Shown here piece after piece: positions 52,066-61,617 of a DNA stretch of 64,000 nt (positions are counted from its first letter, which is position 1; each line of letters begins with the position of its first letter). Source of the DNA: JAUIET01 sp045106985 (GTDB lineage Bacteria > Pseudomonadota > Gammaproteobacteria > Pseudomonadales > JAUIET01). The translations under genes were made by a program, and so were the position numbers. Location of the stretch: positions 9,783 to 73,782 of the forward strand of contig JBGCFQ010000010.1 of NCBI GenBank assembly GCA_045106985.1. Direction: 5' to 3'. Under the pieces are notes generated by a model, which was given only the letters and a program-made list of their open reading frames with translations, did no database searches and was not told the DNA's origin.

Positions 52066-53472
52066 ATGTCAGAGAAAACTCTGAAACTGATAAAAGACAA
52101 CGACGTAACATGGGTAGACCTGCGTTTCACAGACACCATAGGTAAGGAACAGCACGTTTCAATCCCCGCTACCGAAATCAACGCTGGCTTCTTCGAAAAA
52201 GGCAAAATGTTCGACGGCTCGTCTATCGCTGGCTGGAAGGGTATTAACGAATCTGACATGGTTCTGGTTCCTGACGACGACTCTTCTGTACTTGACCCTT
52301 TTACAGACGAAAACACTGTTAACCTGCGTTGCTCGGTTGCTGAACCGGCCACCATGCAAGATTACGATCGAGACCCGCGATCTCTCGCAACTCGTGCAGA
52401 AGAGTATCTGAAGTCAACTGGCATTGGCGACACCGCCTTCTTTGGTCCAGAACCTGAATTCTTCGTTTTTGACGACGTTAAGTGGTCTGCTGATATGTCA
52501 GGCGCCATGTACAAAGTGAGCTCTGAAGAAGCAGCATGGTCTTCAGCAGACACATTTGCTGAAGGTAACACTGGTCACCGGCCTGGTATTAAAGGCGGTT
52601 ACTTCCCTGTGCCTCCAGTCGATTCAGCTCATGACCTGCGCGCCGCAATGTGTGCTGCAATGGCTCAAATGGGCCTTGAGATAGAAGTGCATCACCACGA
52701 AGTAGGCACAGCCTGTCAAAACGAAATCGGTACTCGGTTCAACACCTTGGTTCGCAAGGCCGACGAAGTACAAATACTCAAGTACTGCGTTCACAACGTG
52801 GCACACGCTTACGGTAAAACAGCTACCTTTATGCCTAAGCCTCTCGTTGGCGACAACGGCAGCGGCATGCACGTGCATATGTCTATCGCTAAAGGCGGCG
52901 AAAACATATTCACAGGTGACGGCTATGGCGGATTGTCAGAAACGGCTTTGTATTACATCGGCGGAATTATCAAGCACTCGCGTGCAATTAACGCTTTTTC
53001 TAACGCTTCTACTAACTCATACAAGCGCCTGGTTCCTGGCTTCGAAGCCCCGGTTATTCTGGCCTACTCAGCACGCAACCGTTCTGCATCAATTCGTATT
53101 CCCTTCGAGAGCAATCCAAAGGGCCGTCGTATTGAAGTGCGCTACCCTGACCCAACAGCCAACCCATATCTGGCGTTCGCTGCTATGTTGATGGCTGGCC
53201 TTGATGGCATACAGAACAAGATCAACCCAGGTGATGCAGCCGACAAAGACTTGTACGATCTGCCCCCAGAGCAAGTTGCAGAGTACCCAACAGTAGCCAG
53301 CAGCCTAGAGCAAGCTTTAGCCGCTCTTGACGCTGACCGCTCTTTCTTGACCGCAGGCAATGTGTTCACCGACGACATGATTGATGGTTATATAGCGCTT
53401 AAGTCTCAAGAAGTAGAGTTGCTGAACATGACCACTCACCCAGTAGAGTTTGGCATGTACTACAGCTGCTAA
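52066..53472 (+). CDS. glnA: Glutamine synthetase type I
   Basis: The 468 residues match GS-I throughout. DLRFTDTIGKEQHVSIP leads, MFDGSSIAGWKGINESDM follows, and VGDNGSGMHVHMSIAKGG and SNASTNSYKRLVPGFEAPV form the active site. The adenylylation loop YDLPPEQVAEYP contains the Tyr that GlnE would modify. The enzyme makes glutamine from glutamate, ammonia and ATP in the cytoplasm. Transcription by sigma-54/NtrC is indicated by the upstream sites, and a terminator follows. A ribosome site GGAG precedes the ATG. Confidence 0.98.
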   Translation: MSEKTLKLIKDNDVTWVDLRFTDTIGKEQHVSIPATEINAGFFEKGKMFDGSSIAGWKGINESDMVLVPDDDSSVLDPFTDENTVNLRCSVAEPATMQDYDRDPRSLATRAEEYLKSTGIGDTAFFGPEPEFFVFDDVKWSADMSGAMYKVSSEEAAWSSADTFAEGNTGHRPGIKGGYFPVPPVDSAHDLRAAMCAAMAQMGLEIEVHHHEVGTACQNEIGTRFNTLVRKADEVQILKYCVHNVAHAYGKTATFMPKPLVGDNGSGMHVHMSIAKGGENIFTGDGYGGLSETALYYIGGIIKHSRAINAFSNASTNSYKRLVPGFEAPVILAYSARNRSASIRIPFESNPKGRRIEVRYPDPTANPYLAFAAMLMAGLDGIQNKINPGDAADKDLYDLPPEQVAEYPTVASSLEQALAALDADRSFLTAGNVFTDDMIDGYIALKSQEVELLNMTTHPVEFGMYYSC

Positions 53473-53504
53473 TAGCACCCCGGCAAGCACTTTGCTTGCT
53501 TGTT

Positions 53505-53534
53505 AAAACCCGCCTTTTTAGGCGGGTTTTTTTT
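53505..53534 (+). terminator. Rho-independent terminator after glnA
   Basis: A 10-bp stem (AAAACCCGCC / GGCGGGTTTT) with a short T-rich loop runs into a T-tract, separating glnA from the DUF4124 and ntrBC genes. Confidence 0.93.
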
Positions 53535-53606
53535 AGCTGCAATTTGCAAAACAAGCGGTTTACCGTTTTACTTCTAACTTAAGCTCGCAAAACCGATGAC
53601 ATAAGC

Positions 53607-54134
53607 ATGAAGTACTTGGCACTACCTGTTTCCTTCTGTCTGCTATTAAGTAACGCAGTGCTTGCCGAAATCTATAAGTCGGTAGACAAAGATGGCAACG
53701 TTACCTACACCGATCAAGCCGCCGAAGACTCTACCGAAGTTAAAGTTAAAATTTCAAACAGCGTACCGGCGGTCTCCACACCCACGCCTGCCCCCACGGT
53801 TGATGATGAAGAAACCGCTGTAAGGTATAAGACGCTTAAAATCGTATCACCCGCCGATGATAGCGGCATTGAACACGGGCCTGGCAATTTCACCGTTAAA
53901 ACCAGCATCAAACCGGCTCTAGCTGAAGGTCATGCTATGCAGTTGTTCATTGACGGTACGGCGCACGGCAAACCTTCGGGCAGAACGTCATTCAAGCTCA
54001 CTAATGTGTACCGTGGCACACACGTGCTTCAGGTTAAAGTGATGGACGCCGATGGCAAAGTCATTAAAAGCTCCAAAACCAGTTCGGTGCATGTGTTCCG
54101 CCCTTCCGTATTACTGCCTGGCAGCCAACGCTAG
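53607..54134 (+). CDS. DUF4124 domain-containing secreted protein
   Basis: The 175 residues have a signal peptide (LPVSFCLLLSNAVLA). The DUF4124 signature EIYKSVDKDGNVTYTDQAAE follows immediately. A Pro/Thr-rich linker and a beta-rich C-terminal domain (about 75-160) complete it. The family is commonly placed between glnA and ntrB in Gammaproteobacteria. Its function is unknown; the location suggests only shared position, not nitrogen control. Confidence 0.9.
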   Translation: MKYLALPVSFCLLLSNAVLAEIYKSVDKDGNVTYTDQAAEDSTEVKVKISNSVPAVSTPTPAPTVDDEETAVRYKTLKIVSPADDSGIEHGPGNFTVKTSIKPALAEGHAMQLFIDGTAHGKPSGRTSFKLTNVYRGTHVLQVKVMDADGKVIKSSKTSSVHVFRPSVLLPGSQR

Positions 54135-54347
54135 ATTAAAGGCATCTCTTGATTGCGCACTGATATGGTGCATAATCAACATCCTGACCTAAACGGCAAA
54201 CGAGCTATTTCCAAGCGAATATCCTTAACCTATTGTATTTTAATAGCTTATTGCCCGAAGGTTGGTCTTAAACGGTGCCGTTCCTAAAGCTGGATCGGAT
54301 CTTGCAGAGCTTTTCATATGCCCCAAAGTAACCCACAGTGAACCTTT

Positions 54348-55475
54348 ATGCGATCTGACTCTATCGCATTACATCTGCTCGATAACCTAACTACAGCAAT
54401 ACTCGTACTCAACGACGAGCTGCAGATTAGCTATATGAATCAAGCCGCTGAAGAGCTGCTTGATTGCAGTGATACGCGTGCGGTGGGTCAGCATTTGGCA
54501 AATTTGATGCGGGGTGACACCGAGCAGTTAGACAAATTGGAGCAACAAATACAAGACGGTCGTCCATTCACTAGGCGCGCGTGGAAACTAGCGATACTGG
54601 GCAGCAAGGAAATCACTGTTGATTTGGCCGTAACGCCACTGCACCATCTTGACCGCCTTAGAAGCAGCAAGCACAACAATCGCAGCAGCGATAATAACAA
54701 GGCGCACAGGGTACTTTTGGAACTGCAGGTTCTGGATCGAATGCTACGCATTAGCCGCGAAGAAACGCTCGTCTCATCCCAGTCCACATCACGTTCCTTG
54801 GTTCGCGGACTAGCGCACGAGATTAAGAACCCGCTTGGTGGCCTGCGCGGTGCGGCTCAGTTACTCGCTAAGGAACTGCCACAAGCACATCTGCAAGATT
54901 ACACAACCGTGATCATTGAAGAAGCTGACCGACTCCGAAACCTAGTCGACAAAATGTTGGGGCCCAACCAGCTTAGCGAAAAATATCCGGTCAATATTCA
55001 TGAAGTGCTCGAGCGTTGCAGCACGTTGATCCAGGCAGAGAAGCGGCTAAGAATTCATATTGATCGTGACTACGACCCCAGTATTCCTGACCTTATTGGC
55101 GATTCAGAACAGTTGATTCAAGCCGTACTGAACATTATGCGCAACAGCAGGCAAGCCTTGGCCTCACTTGGCCCACACCACAAGAGCGTAATTAGACTGC
55201 GCACACGTATTATCCGCCAGTTTACTATCGCTCAACATCGACACAAGTTAGTCGTTAGGGTAGACATCACCGACAATGGGCCAGGTATTGATCCCGATTT
55301 ATTGGAAGCTGTTTTTTACCCAATGATTAGTGGCAGACCAGAAGGTACAGGCTTAGGTTTGTCTATATCACAATCTATTCTGCATCAGCATCAAGGGCTG
55401 ATTGAGTGCACCAGCCAACCTGGTGAAACCGTTTTTTCCCTGCTGATTCCATTGGAGCCAAGTAATGCCAAGTAA
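54348..55475 (+). CDS. glnL: Nitrogen sensor kinase NtrB
   Basis: The 375 residues have an N-terminal PAS domain (about 5-115). A dimerisation/phosphoacceptor helix carries the H-box GLAHEIKNPLGGLRGAAQLL. The catalytic domain follows, with the N-box IMRNSRQAL, the G1 box DNGPGID and the G2 box GTGLGLSIS. A Ser/Asn-rich insert in the linker (about 104-125) is longer than in E. coli. It phosphorylates or dephosphorylates NtrC under PII control. The gene overlaps ntrC by 11 bases. Confidence 0.95.
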   Translation: MRSDSIALHLLDNLTTAILVLNDELQISYMNQAAEELLDCSDTRAVGQHLANLMRGDTEQLDKLEQQIQDGRPFTRRAWKLAILGSKEITVDLAVTPLHHLDRLRSSKHNNRSSDNNKAHRVLLELQVLDRMLRISREETLVSSQSTSRSLVRGLAHEIKNPLGGLRGAAQLLAKELPQAHLQDYTTVIIEEADRLRNLVDKMLGPNQLSEKYPVNIHEVLERCSTLIQAEKRLRIHIDRDYDPSIPDLIGDSEQLIQAVLNIMRNSRQALASLGPHHKSVIRLRTRIIRQFTIAQHRHKLVVRVDITDNGPGIDPDLLEAVFYPMISGRPEGTGLGLSISQSILHQHQGLIECTSQPGETVFSLLIPLEPSNAK

Positions 55476-56898
55476 CCCAGACACCTCAACAGAAGACCTG
55501 GTTTGGATAATCGACGACGATAAGTCCATTCGCTGGGTGCTGGAGAAAGCACTGCAATCGGAAAACATACAAACCGAGTGCTTTGTGGATGGCAGCAAAG
55601 TAATTGAGCACTTAGCCAAAAGTCAGCCGGCAGCGATTATCAGCGACATTCGTATGCCCGGCATAGATGGCCTAAGCCTGCTGGCGCAAATAGGCGAACT
55701 TTACCCTGAATTACCGGTGATCATTACCACAGCACATTCAGACCTGGAAAGCGCCGTTGCATCCTATGAAGGCGGCGCATTCGATTACTTGCCCAAACCT
55801 TTTGATATAGACGACGCCGTAAACGTAACCCGTCGCGCCTTAAGCTTTACCCGCGAGAAACGCTCTCACGTGAAACCAACCGTTAACAATACAGAGACGG
55901 AAATAATTGGTGAAGCTCCCGCCATGCAGGAAGTGTTTCGTGCAATTGGGCGACTGTCGCGCTCTAACATGACAGTGCTTATTAATGGTGAATCAGGCAC
56001 TGGCAAGGAATTGGTAGCCCAGGCCTTGCACAATCACAGTCCGCGCAACCAAAAACCTTTTATTGCGCTGAATATGGCGGCTATTCCAAAAGACCTTATG
56101 GAATCAGAATTATTTGGCCACGAAAAGGGCGCATTTACCGGTGCCACTACGCAGCGCAATGGTCGCTTCGAGCAAGCCGATGGTGGCACTTTGTTTCTTG
56201 ATGAAATTGGCGACATGCCAGCCGATACTCAAACCCGACTATTGAGAGTATTGGCCGACGGCCAATTTTATCGGGTAGGCGGCCACACACCGGTAAACGT
56301 TGATGTTCGAATTATTGCGGCCACGCACCAAAACCTGGAGCAATTAGTAGCAGACCGCGGATTTAGAGAAGACCTTTATCACCGACTAAATGTTATTCGC
56401 GTGCATATACCAGCGTTAAGAGAACGCCGCGAAGACATTCCGAAATTAATGGGTCATTTTTTTCAGCGAGCGGCCGAAGAACTGAAGGTAGAGGCCAAGA
56501 GCCTTGTTCAAGAAACTGAAGAATATTTGTGCCGCCTTAACTGGGAAGGCAATGTACGACAGCTAGAGAACACCTGCCGTTGGCTAACAGTTATGGCCAG
56601 CGGCCGCGAAATTCTTATTGCAGACTTGCCCCCGGAGCTGCGCCTGGCCACCACAAGCAAAGCAGCAGACAACGAGGAATGGTGCCTACCACTGAGACGC
56701 TGGGCCGACCAGCAGCTTCTGCATGGCAAGCAACAAATTCTCGACACCGCGGTACCCGACTTTGAACGCGTAATGATCGAGGCTGCGTTGCAGCACACTC
56801 AAGGGCGCAAACGCGACGCAGCCGAATTGCTGGGCTGGGGTCGTAATACGCTAACGCGAAAAATTCAGGAACTGGCAATGGAGCAAACGACGCCGTAG
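55465..56898 (+). CDS. glnG: Nitrogen response regulator NtrC
   Basis: The 477 residues have an N-terminal receiver (phosphoacceptor Asp in ISDIRMPGIDGL near residue 56) and an AAA+ domain. The latter holds a Walker A INGESGTGKELVAQ, the sigma-54-contacting GAFTGA loop and Walker B GGTLFLDEIGD. A Fis-type helix-turn-helix ends the protein (RKRDAAELLGWGRNTLTRKI). It activates sigma-54 promoters such as that of glnA. The start lies inside the ntrB end, so the pair is translationally coupled. Confidence 0.97.
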   Translation: MPSNPDTSTEDLVWIIDDDKSIRWVLEKALQSENIQTECFVDGSKVIEHLAKSQPAAIISDIRMPGIDGLSLLAQIGELYPELPVIITTAHSDLESAVASYEGGAFDYLPKPFDIDDAVNVTRRALSFTREKRSHVKPTVNNTETEIIGEAPAMQEVFRAIGRLSRSNMTVLINGESGTGKELVAQALHNHSPRNQKPFIALNMAAIPKDLMESELFGHEKGAFTGATTQRNGRFEQADGGTLFLDEIGDMPADTQTRLLRVLADGQFYRVGGHTPVNVDVRIIAATHQNLEQLVADRGFREDLYHRLNVIRVHIPALRERREDIPKLMGHFFQRAAEELKVEAKSLVQETEEYLCRLNWEGNVRQLENTCRWLTVMASGREILIADLPPELRLATTSKAADNEEWCLPLRRWADQQLLHGKQQILDTAVPDFERVMIEAALQHTQGRKRDAAELLGWGRNTLTRKIQELAMEQTTP

Positions 56899-56912
56899 TC
56901 GCACGCTTAATT

Positions 56913-57377
56913 ATGCTACACATAGCCTTGTATGAACCTGAAATTCCGCCCAACACCGGTAACATTATTCGCCTTTGCGCGAATACTGGCTGCCAGCTGC
57001 ATTTAATAGAACCGCTTGGTTTTGCTTGGGACGACAAACGCCTACGCCGCGCCGGCCTTGACTATGCCGAGTTTGCCCGCGTAGAAAGGTATGCTGATTG
57101 GCCAACGTTCGAGGCAGCAATGGCTGGCAAACGCTTGTTTGCCATTACAACCAAGGGCTCTCGCTCGTACAGCGACGTGGAGTATGACGAGAAAGATGTA
57201 TTATTGTTTGGACCAGAAACGCGCGGCTTACCCAACTCGCTGCTTGACGCGTTACCGGCCGAGCAACGGCTACGCATCCCCATGCTAGCCGACAGCCGCA
57301 GCCTCAACCTTTCTAACAGTGTAGCGGTGTGTGTCTTTGAAGCCTGGCGTCAGCTGGGCTTCAAAGATGGTGCTTAG
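56913..57377 (+). CDS. trmL: tRNA (cytidine/uridine-34-2'-O)-methyltransferase TrmL
   Basis: The 154 residues have the SPOUT trefoil-knot fold: LHIALYEPEIPPNTGNIIRL at the start, LLFGPETRGLP and IPMLADSRSLNLSNSVAV at the knot. It methylates the wobble ribose of tRNA-Leu isoacceptors. It begins 14 bases after ntrC and overlaps the convergent secB by 4 bases. Confidence 0.96.
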   Translation: MLHIALYEPEIPPNTGNIIRLCANTGCQLHLIEPLGFAWDDKRLRRAGLDYAEFARVERYADWPTFEAAMAGKRLFAITTKGSRSYSDVEYDEKDVLLFGPETRGLPNSLLDALPAEQRLRIPMLADSRSLNLSNSVAVCVFEAWRQLGFKDGA

Positions 57378-57880
57378 TGTGTGGCTTCTTCGCCGCCAGC
57401 AGCACCTTCGGCACGCGCTTTTTCCATAGCCTGCTGATAGAACGCATCAAAATTGATAGGCGCTAACATCAACGCCGGAAAGCTACCTCTGGTGACCATG
57501 TTGTCGATCGCTTCTCGCGCATAAGGGAACAATATCCCTGGGCAAACGCTACCAAGCAATTGGTGCAAGTTCTCGCCAAAGTTGGCACACATAAACACAC
57601 CCGCTTGCTGTACTTCAGCAACGTAGGCGGTTTTTTCTTCATGCGTAGCCGTTAGGGTAATGCGCAGGGCCACTTCATAGTGCTGCTCGTCTAACTGCTT
57701 GGTGCCAGTGTTCAGGTCCAGGTTCATTTTTGGTTGCCAGTCACTGGCGCCCGCGAAAGACTCTGCACCGTTTGGCACTTCAAAGCTCAGGTCTTTAACG
57801 TATATTCGCTTAAGTGCAAATTGTTGTTCGTTGCCAGCGGCTTCTTGTGCGGCTGCTTCTGTTGGTTGCTCATCAGCCAT
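57374..57880 (-). CDS. secB: Protein-export chaperone SecB
   Basis: From the ATG at 57880 (AGGAG upstream) the 168-residue product matches SecB: FALKRIYVKDLSFEVPNGAE, the WQPKMNLDL strand, YVAEVQQAGVFMC and HQLLGSVCPGILFPYAREAI. It holds precursors unfolded and delivers them to SecA. The longer open frame to 58015 lacks family similarity and is not used. It is the last gene of the rhodanese-grxC-secB group. Confidence 0.96.
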   Translation of the reverse strand: MADEQPTEAAAQEAAGNEQQFALKRIYVKDLSFEVPNGAESFAGASDWQPKMNLDLNTGTKQLDEQHYEVALRITLTATHEEKTAYVAEVQQAGVFMCANFGENLHQLLGSVCPGILFPYAREAIDNMVTRGSFPALMLAPINFDAFYQQAMEKARAEGAAGGEEATH

Positions 57881-57938
57881 GGTGGCTTTTACTCCTGGAA
57901 AAGTAGTTATTGGGGTACTTGTTTGTTTATTTGTTGAA

Positions 57939-58217
57939 TTACTTAGCGGGAAACAACAACGCTTGCAAACCGCCACTTTCGTGTAACTGGTAAAGCTCGT
58001 CGCAACCACCCACATGAGTGTCGCCCACCCAGATTTGCGGTACGGTATTGCCGCCGCTCTCTGCCATCATTTGTTGTCGTAGGCCGCCGGCCGAATTCAC
58101 GTCCGTGTCGTCAAAGCTTATGTCCAAATGATTAAACAATCGCCGCGCCGCCACACAGTAGGGGCAGAACTCGGTACTGTACATCCGCACCGGCGCATGA
58201 CCTTCAGCGCCGGCCAT
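57939..58217 (-). CDS. grxC: Glutaredoxin 3
   Basis: The 92 residues have the dithiol CPYC active site in YSTEFCPYCVAARRLF and the TVPQIWVGDTHVGGCDELY cis-Pro/glutathione-binding segment. It overlaps the rhodanese stop by one base (TGATG), and secB follows 58 bases downstream, the usual arrangement. Confidence 0.95.
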   Translation of the reverse strand: MAGAEGHAPVRMYSTEFCPYCVAARRLFNHLDISFDDTDVNSAGGLRQQMMAESGGNTVPQIWVGDTHVGGCDELYQLHESGGLQALLFPAK

Positions 58218-58633
58218 CAGGACTTAACAACCGGCATTTGCGCCGCCTGCCACTCAGCCATGCCGCCGCTTAATTTTGACACCTGTTCAAAGCCCGCCGT
58301 TTTCAATGCTTTGCCCACACCACCGGCATGCTGACCAAACTTGCAAACAACGATGACAGGCTTGTCTTTGTGCTTGTCTAACTGGGTAATTTGCGACGCA
58401 ATTTTGGCGTGTGGAATATTGATCGCATCCACTATGTGACCACCGGCAAATTCCTTGCTGTCGCGCACATCCACAATCACACCCTCGCTGTCATTAACCA
58501 GCTTTGTCAGCTGGGCAGGGCTAAGCGCAACACCACCGCTGCGGGTTTCGTGCATCACCAACATGGTGGCAAGTGCCAGAAATACTGCAAACAGTATCCA
58601 TTCCTGGCTTACAAACTGCATAAATTCGACCAT
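58217..58633 (-). CDS. Membrane-anchored rhodanese-like protein (YibN-like)
   Basis: The 138 residues have an N-terminal helix (WILFAVFLALATMLVMHE) and one rhodanese domain. IVDVRDSKEFAGGHIVDAIN is followed by the catalytic Cys in VIVVCKFGQHAGG. The type is YibN, found next to grxC and secB in many Gammaproteobacteria. A sulfur-transfer role is likely, with the substrate unknown. Confidence 0.93.
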   Translation of the reverse strand: MVEFMQFVSQEWILFAVFLALATMLVMHETRSGGVALSPAQLTKLVNDSEGVIVDVRDSKEFAGGHIVDAINIPHAKIASQITQLDKHKDKPVIVVCKFGQHAGGVGKALKTAGFEQVSKLSGGMAEWQAAQMPVVKS

Positions 58634-58789
58634 TAATTGGGTTCACTCGGTATCAAAGGGGCAATCGGCGGCTGATTATACAGACAATGTTCTATGCTTT
58701 GAATCTAGAGAGCTTTAAAATCACCAGCCTAGTGTGTGAAAGCGCTGATGAAAGCACCAAAGATAGCCAAAAGGACACCCTACACGCAA

Positions 58790-60352
58790 ATGGCCACTCC
58801 AGAAAACACAGTGGAAAACCCTACAAAAACGCCAACCGTACTTATCATCCTAGACGGCTGGGGGCACAGAACTGACCCGCAAGACAACGCGATTATCGCC
58901 GCAAACACCCCCATATGGGACGATTTATGGCAAAACCAGCCACACACGCTGATATCCGCTTCAGGTCAAGACGTTGGTTTACCCGACGGTCAAATGGGTA
59001 ATTCAGAAGTTGGTCACATGAGCCTCGGCGCTGGGCGCATTGTTTACCAGGCCATTTCTCGCATTGATAAAAGCATTTCAGACGGTGACTTTTTCACCAA
59101 TCAGGCCTACTGCGAGGCAATAGATGCAGCAGTAGCGGCCAATAAAGCGGTTCATATAACCGGTTTGTTGTCTCCTGGCGGCGTACACAGTCATCAAGAC
59201 CATATCTTCGCAATGGTGAAAATGGCGGCCGATCGTGGCGCTGAAAACATTCAGGTACATGCCTTTTTGGATGGGCGCGACACACCACCACGCAGCGCAA
59301 TGGACTCATTGCAGCAGCTAGAGCAATGTTTTACTGACCTTGGTAGCGGCAGGCTGGCCTCCATTATTGGTCGTTATTACGCAATGGACCGCGACAATCG
59401 TTGGGACAGGGTACAAATCGCCTACGACATGCTCACGCAAGGCCAGGCCGAGCACACAGCCAGCAATGGCGCACAGGCTTTACAGCAAGCCTACGACCGG
59501 GATGAAAACGACGAGTTTGTTAAGGCCACATGGATTGACGGAGCAACCGCAATAGAGGATGGCGACGCCGTTATCTTTATGAATTTTCGCGCCGACCGGG
59601 CCCGCGAAATTACCCAGGCATTTATTACGCCGGACTTTGACGGCTTTCAACGTGGTAAAACGCCCAAGCTGGCCGCTTACGTGCAAACAACAGAGTATTC
59701 AGCCAGTTTTGACACGCCCTGCGCTTACGGTCCAGAGAAACTGCATAACACCTACCCGCAATACTTGGCCGACTTGGGCAAAACCCAGCTGCGCATTGCT
59801 GAGACCGAAAAATACGCCCACGTAACGTTTTTTTTCAGCGGCGGGCGTGAAGATTTATACAACGGTGAGCAACGCGAGTTAGTTCAATCTCCGGATGTGG
59901 CTACCTATGATCTGCAACCAGAGATGAGCGCACCGGAAGTAACCGACAAACTGGTAGCGGCCATAAAAAGCCGCGAGTTCGACACCATCATTTGTAATTT
60001 TGCTAATGGCGACATGGTGGGTCACACCGGCGTTTTTGATGCCGCTGTAAAAGCAGTTGAAGCACTGGATGAGTGTATAGGCCGGGTTACCGCCGCTGTG
60101 CGCGACGTAAACGGTCACTGCCTTATTACCGCCGACCATGGCAACTGCGAACAAATGACAGACCACAGCACAGGGCAGGCACACACAGCGCATACCTGCG
60201 AACTTGTGCCACTTGTGTATGTAGGGGCCGCACAGCTTACCTTCACTGAACCACAAGGTCGTTTGTGTGATGTGGCGCCAAGTTTGTTAAAACTAATGGG
60301 CTTGCAACAACCAAAAGAAATGACTGGCACCCCCTTACTGTCCTTAGAATAG
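58790..60352 (+). CDS. gpmI: 2,3-bisphosphoglycerate-independent phosphoglycerate mutase
   Basis: The ATG at 58790 gives 520 residues, close to E. coli GpmI. The upstream GTG at 58736 adds an unlikely extension. Metal- and serine-site motifs are present: LIILDGWGHR, the phosphoserine in QMGNSEVGHMSLGAGR, FLDGRDTPP, and the C-terminal CNFANGDMVGHTG and ITADHGNCEQM. It interconverts 2- and 3-phosphoglycerate using Mn. Confidence 0.96.
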   Translation: MATPENTVENPTKTPTVLIILDGWGHRTDPQDNAIIAANTPIWDDLWQNQPHTLISASGQDVGLPDGQMGNSEVGHMSLGAGRIVYQAISRIDKSISDGDFFTNQAYCEAIDAAVAANKAVHITGLLSPGGVHSHQDHIFAMVKMAADRGAENIQVHAFLDGRDTPPRSAMDSLQQLEQCFTDLGSGRLASIIGRYYAMDRDNRWDRVQIAYDMLTQGQAEHTASNGAQALQQAYDRDENDEFVKATWIDGATAIEDGDAVIFMNFRADRAREITQAFITPDFDGFQRGKTPKLAAYVQTTEYSASFDTPCAYGPEKLHNTYPQYLADLGKTQLRIAETEKYAHVTFFFSGGREDLYNGEQRELVQSPDVATYDLQPEMSAPEVTDKLVAAIKSREFDTIICNFANGDMVGHTGVFDAAVKAVEALDECIGRVTAAVRDVNGHCLITADHGNCEQMTDHSTGQAHTAHTCELVPLVYVGAAQLTFTEPQGRLCDVAPSLLKLMGLQQPKEMTGTPLLSLE

Positions 60353-60364
60353 TACAATGGGCGG

Positions 60365-61564
60365 ATGATCTCCGCTCCGTACTCTTTTTGCAACTGCCTC
60401 TATAAAGGTCAACAACGCTACACCCTGGCAGCGCTCGTAATAGCAGCGGTATTGCTGTTTGGCCTTATGCCTTCACAGGCCATGGCAAACGACATTGAAG
60501 CAACAGACGAGAAAATTTCGCTGCTGCAGAAATCGATTAAGATTCTGAGGCAGTCGATTGACACTTTCACCGGCAAACAAAAAGCACTAAAAAAGGAGCT
60601 TCGAGCCGCCGAACAAGACATTAGCAACAGCCTGGTAAAAATTCGCAACACTCGTAGCGAACTTGCGCGGCTTGAAGCGCAGCTACAGAACTACCAGCAA
60701 CAACAACAAATTCTTGAGCGAGAACGCGACGACCAGCAAGAAGCAATTCGCCAGGCATTGGTTGACGCCTACAAACACGGCCGCCAAAACCGAATCAAAT
60801 TAATACTGAACCAGCAAGACCCCGCCGAAGTTGAACGCCTACTGAAGTACTACGATTTTATCAACAAAGCACGGCAGCAAAAGATAGACAGCTATCTACA
60901 AACCCTAAGCGCCCTTGAAAACAGCAAGCTGGCCCAGCAGAAAGCGGTTGCGGCACAAAAACAACAAGCGGCCGTTTTGGCGGAGCAACACCAACACTTA
61001 ACCTTGGCACAGGGTGAACGCCAAGCAGCCCTGGGCGCATTGAGCGAACAAATAGGCACAGCCGCCGACAAACTTGCTAATCAAGAGCTTGAGCGCGACC
61101 GCTTACAAGGTTTGCTGGATGAAATTGAGCGCGAAGTCGCAAACATTCAGCTGCCCTATGAAAGCGGCGAGCCCTTTGCAACGCGCAAGGGTGAGATGAC
61201 CTGGCCCGTTGTTGGCAAAATCGGCAAGCAATTTGGCAAACGAAAAAACGGCAGCAGCGTACGTTGGCAAGGTGTGGTTATTGAGGCCAATAGTGGCGAC
61301 GACATTAGCGCCATTCACGACGGCCGCGTTGTATACGCCGACTGGTTTGCTGGCCAGGGCTTGATGGTGCTAATAGACCATGGCGATCGCTTTCTGAGTC
61401 TTTATGCTCATAATTCAAGCATTTTGAAACAAACTGGCGAACTGGTTAGCGCTGGCGAAGTCATAGCTACTGTGGGCGACAGTGGTGGCCAAAGCGAGCC
61501 AGGCCTGTACTTCGAAATTCGCAGTAAGGGCAAGCCCGTTAATCCGTTAAACTGGTGTCGCTGA
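60365..61564 (+). CDS. envC: Murein hydrolase activator EnvC
   Basis: The 399 residues have a signal peptide (about 20-42) and long coiled coils (about 45-250). A degenerate M23 peptidase (LytM) domain follows (about 275-399), including GVVIEANSGDDISAIHDGRV and LMVLIDHGDRFLSLYAHNS. EnvC stimulates the amidases AmiA and AmiB at the division site. It starts 12 bases after gpmI ends, as in E. coli-like gene order. Confidence 0.94.
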   Translation: MISAPYSFCNCLYKGQQRYTLAALVIAAVLLFGLMPSQAMANDIEATDEKISLLQKSIKILRQSIDTFTGKQKALKKELRAAEQDISNSLVKIRNTRSELARLEAQLQNYQQQQQILERERDDQQEAIRQALVDAYKHGRQNRIKLILNQQDPAEVERLLKYYDFINKARQQKIDSYLQTLSALENSKLAQQKAVAAQKQQAAVLAEQHQHLTLAQGERQAALGALSEQIGTAADKLANQELERDRLQGLLDEIEREVANIQLPYESGEPFATRKGEMTWPVVGKIGKQFGKRKNGSSVRWQGVVIEANSGDDISAIHDGRVVYADWFAGQGLMVLIDHGDRFLSLYAHNSSILKQTGELVSAGEVIATVGDSGGQSEPGLYFEIRSKGKPVNPLNWCR

Positions 61565-61617
61565 TGGACGCCTTTGTTATCATCGTATTTACTTACTAAA
61601 ACAGCTGAGATTATTCA

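Noticed and set aside
57881..58015. N-terminal extension of SecB
   Set aside because: The extension overlaps the glutaredoxin gene region, has no SecB similarity, and AGGAG supports the start at 57880.
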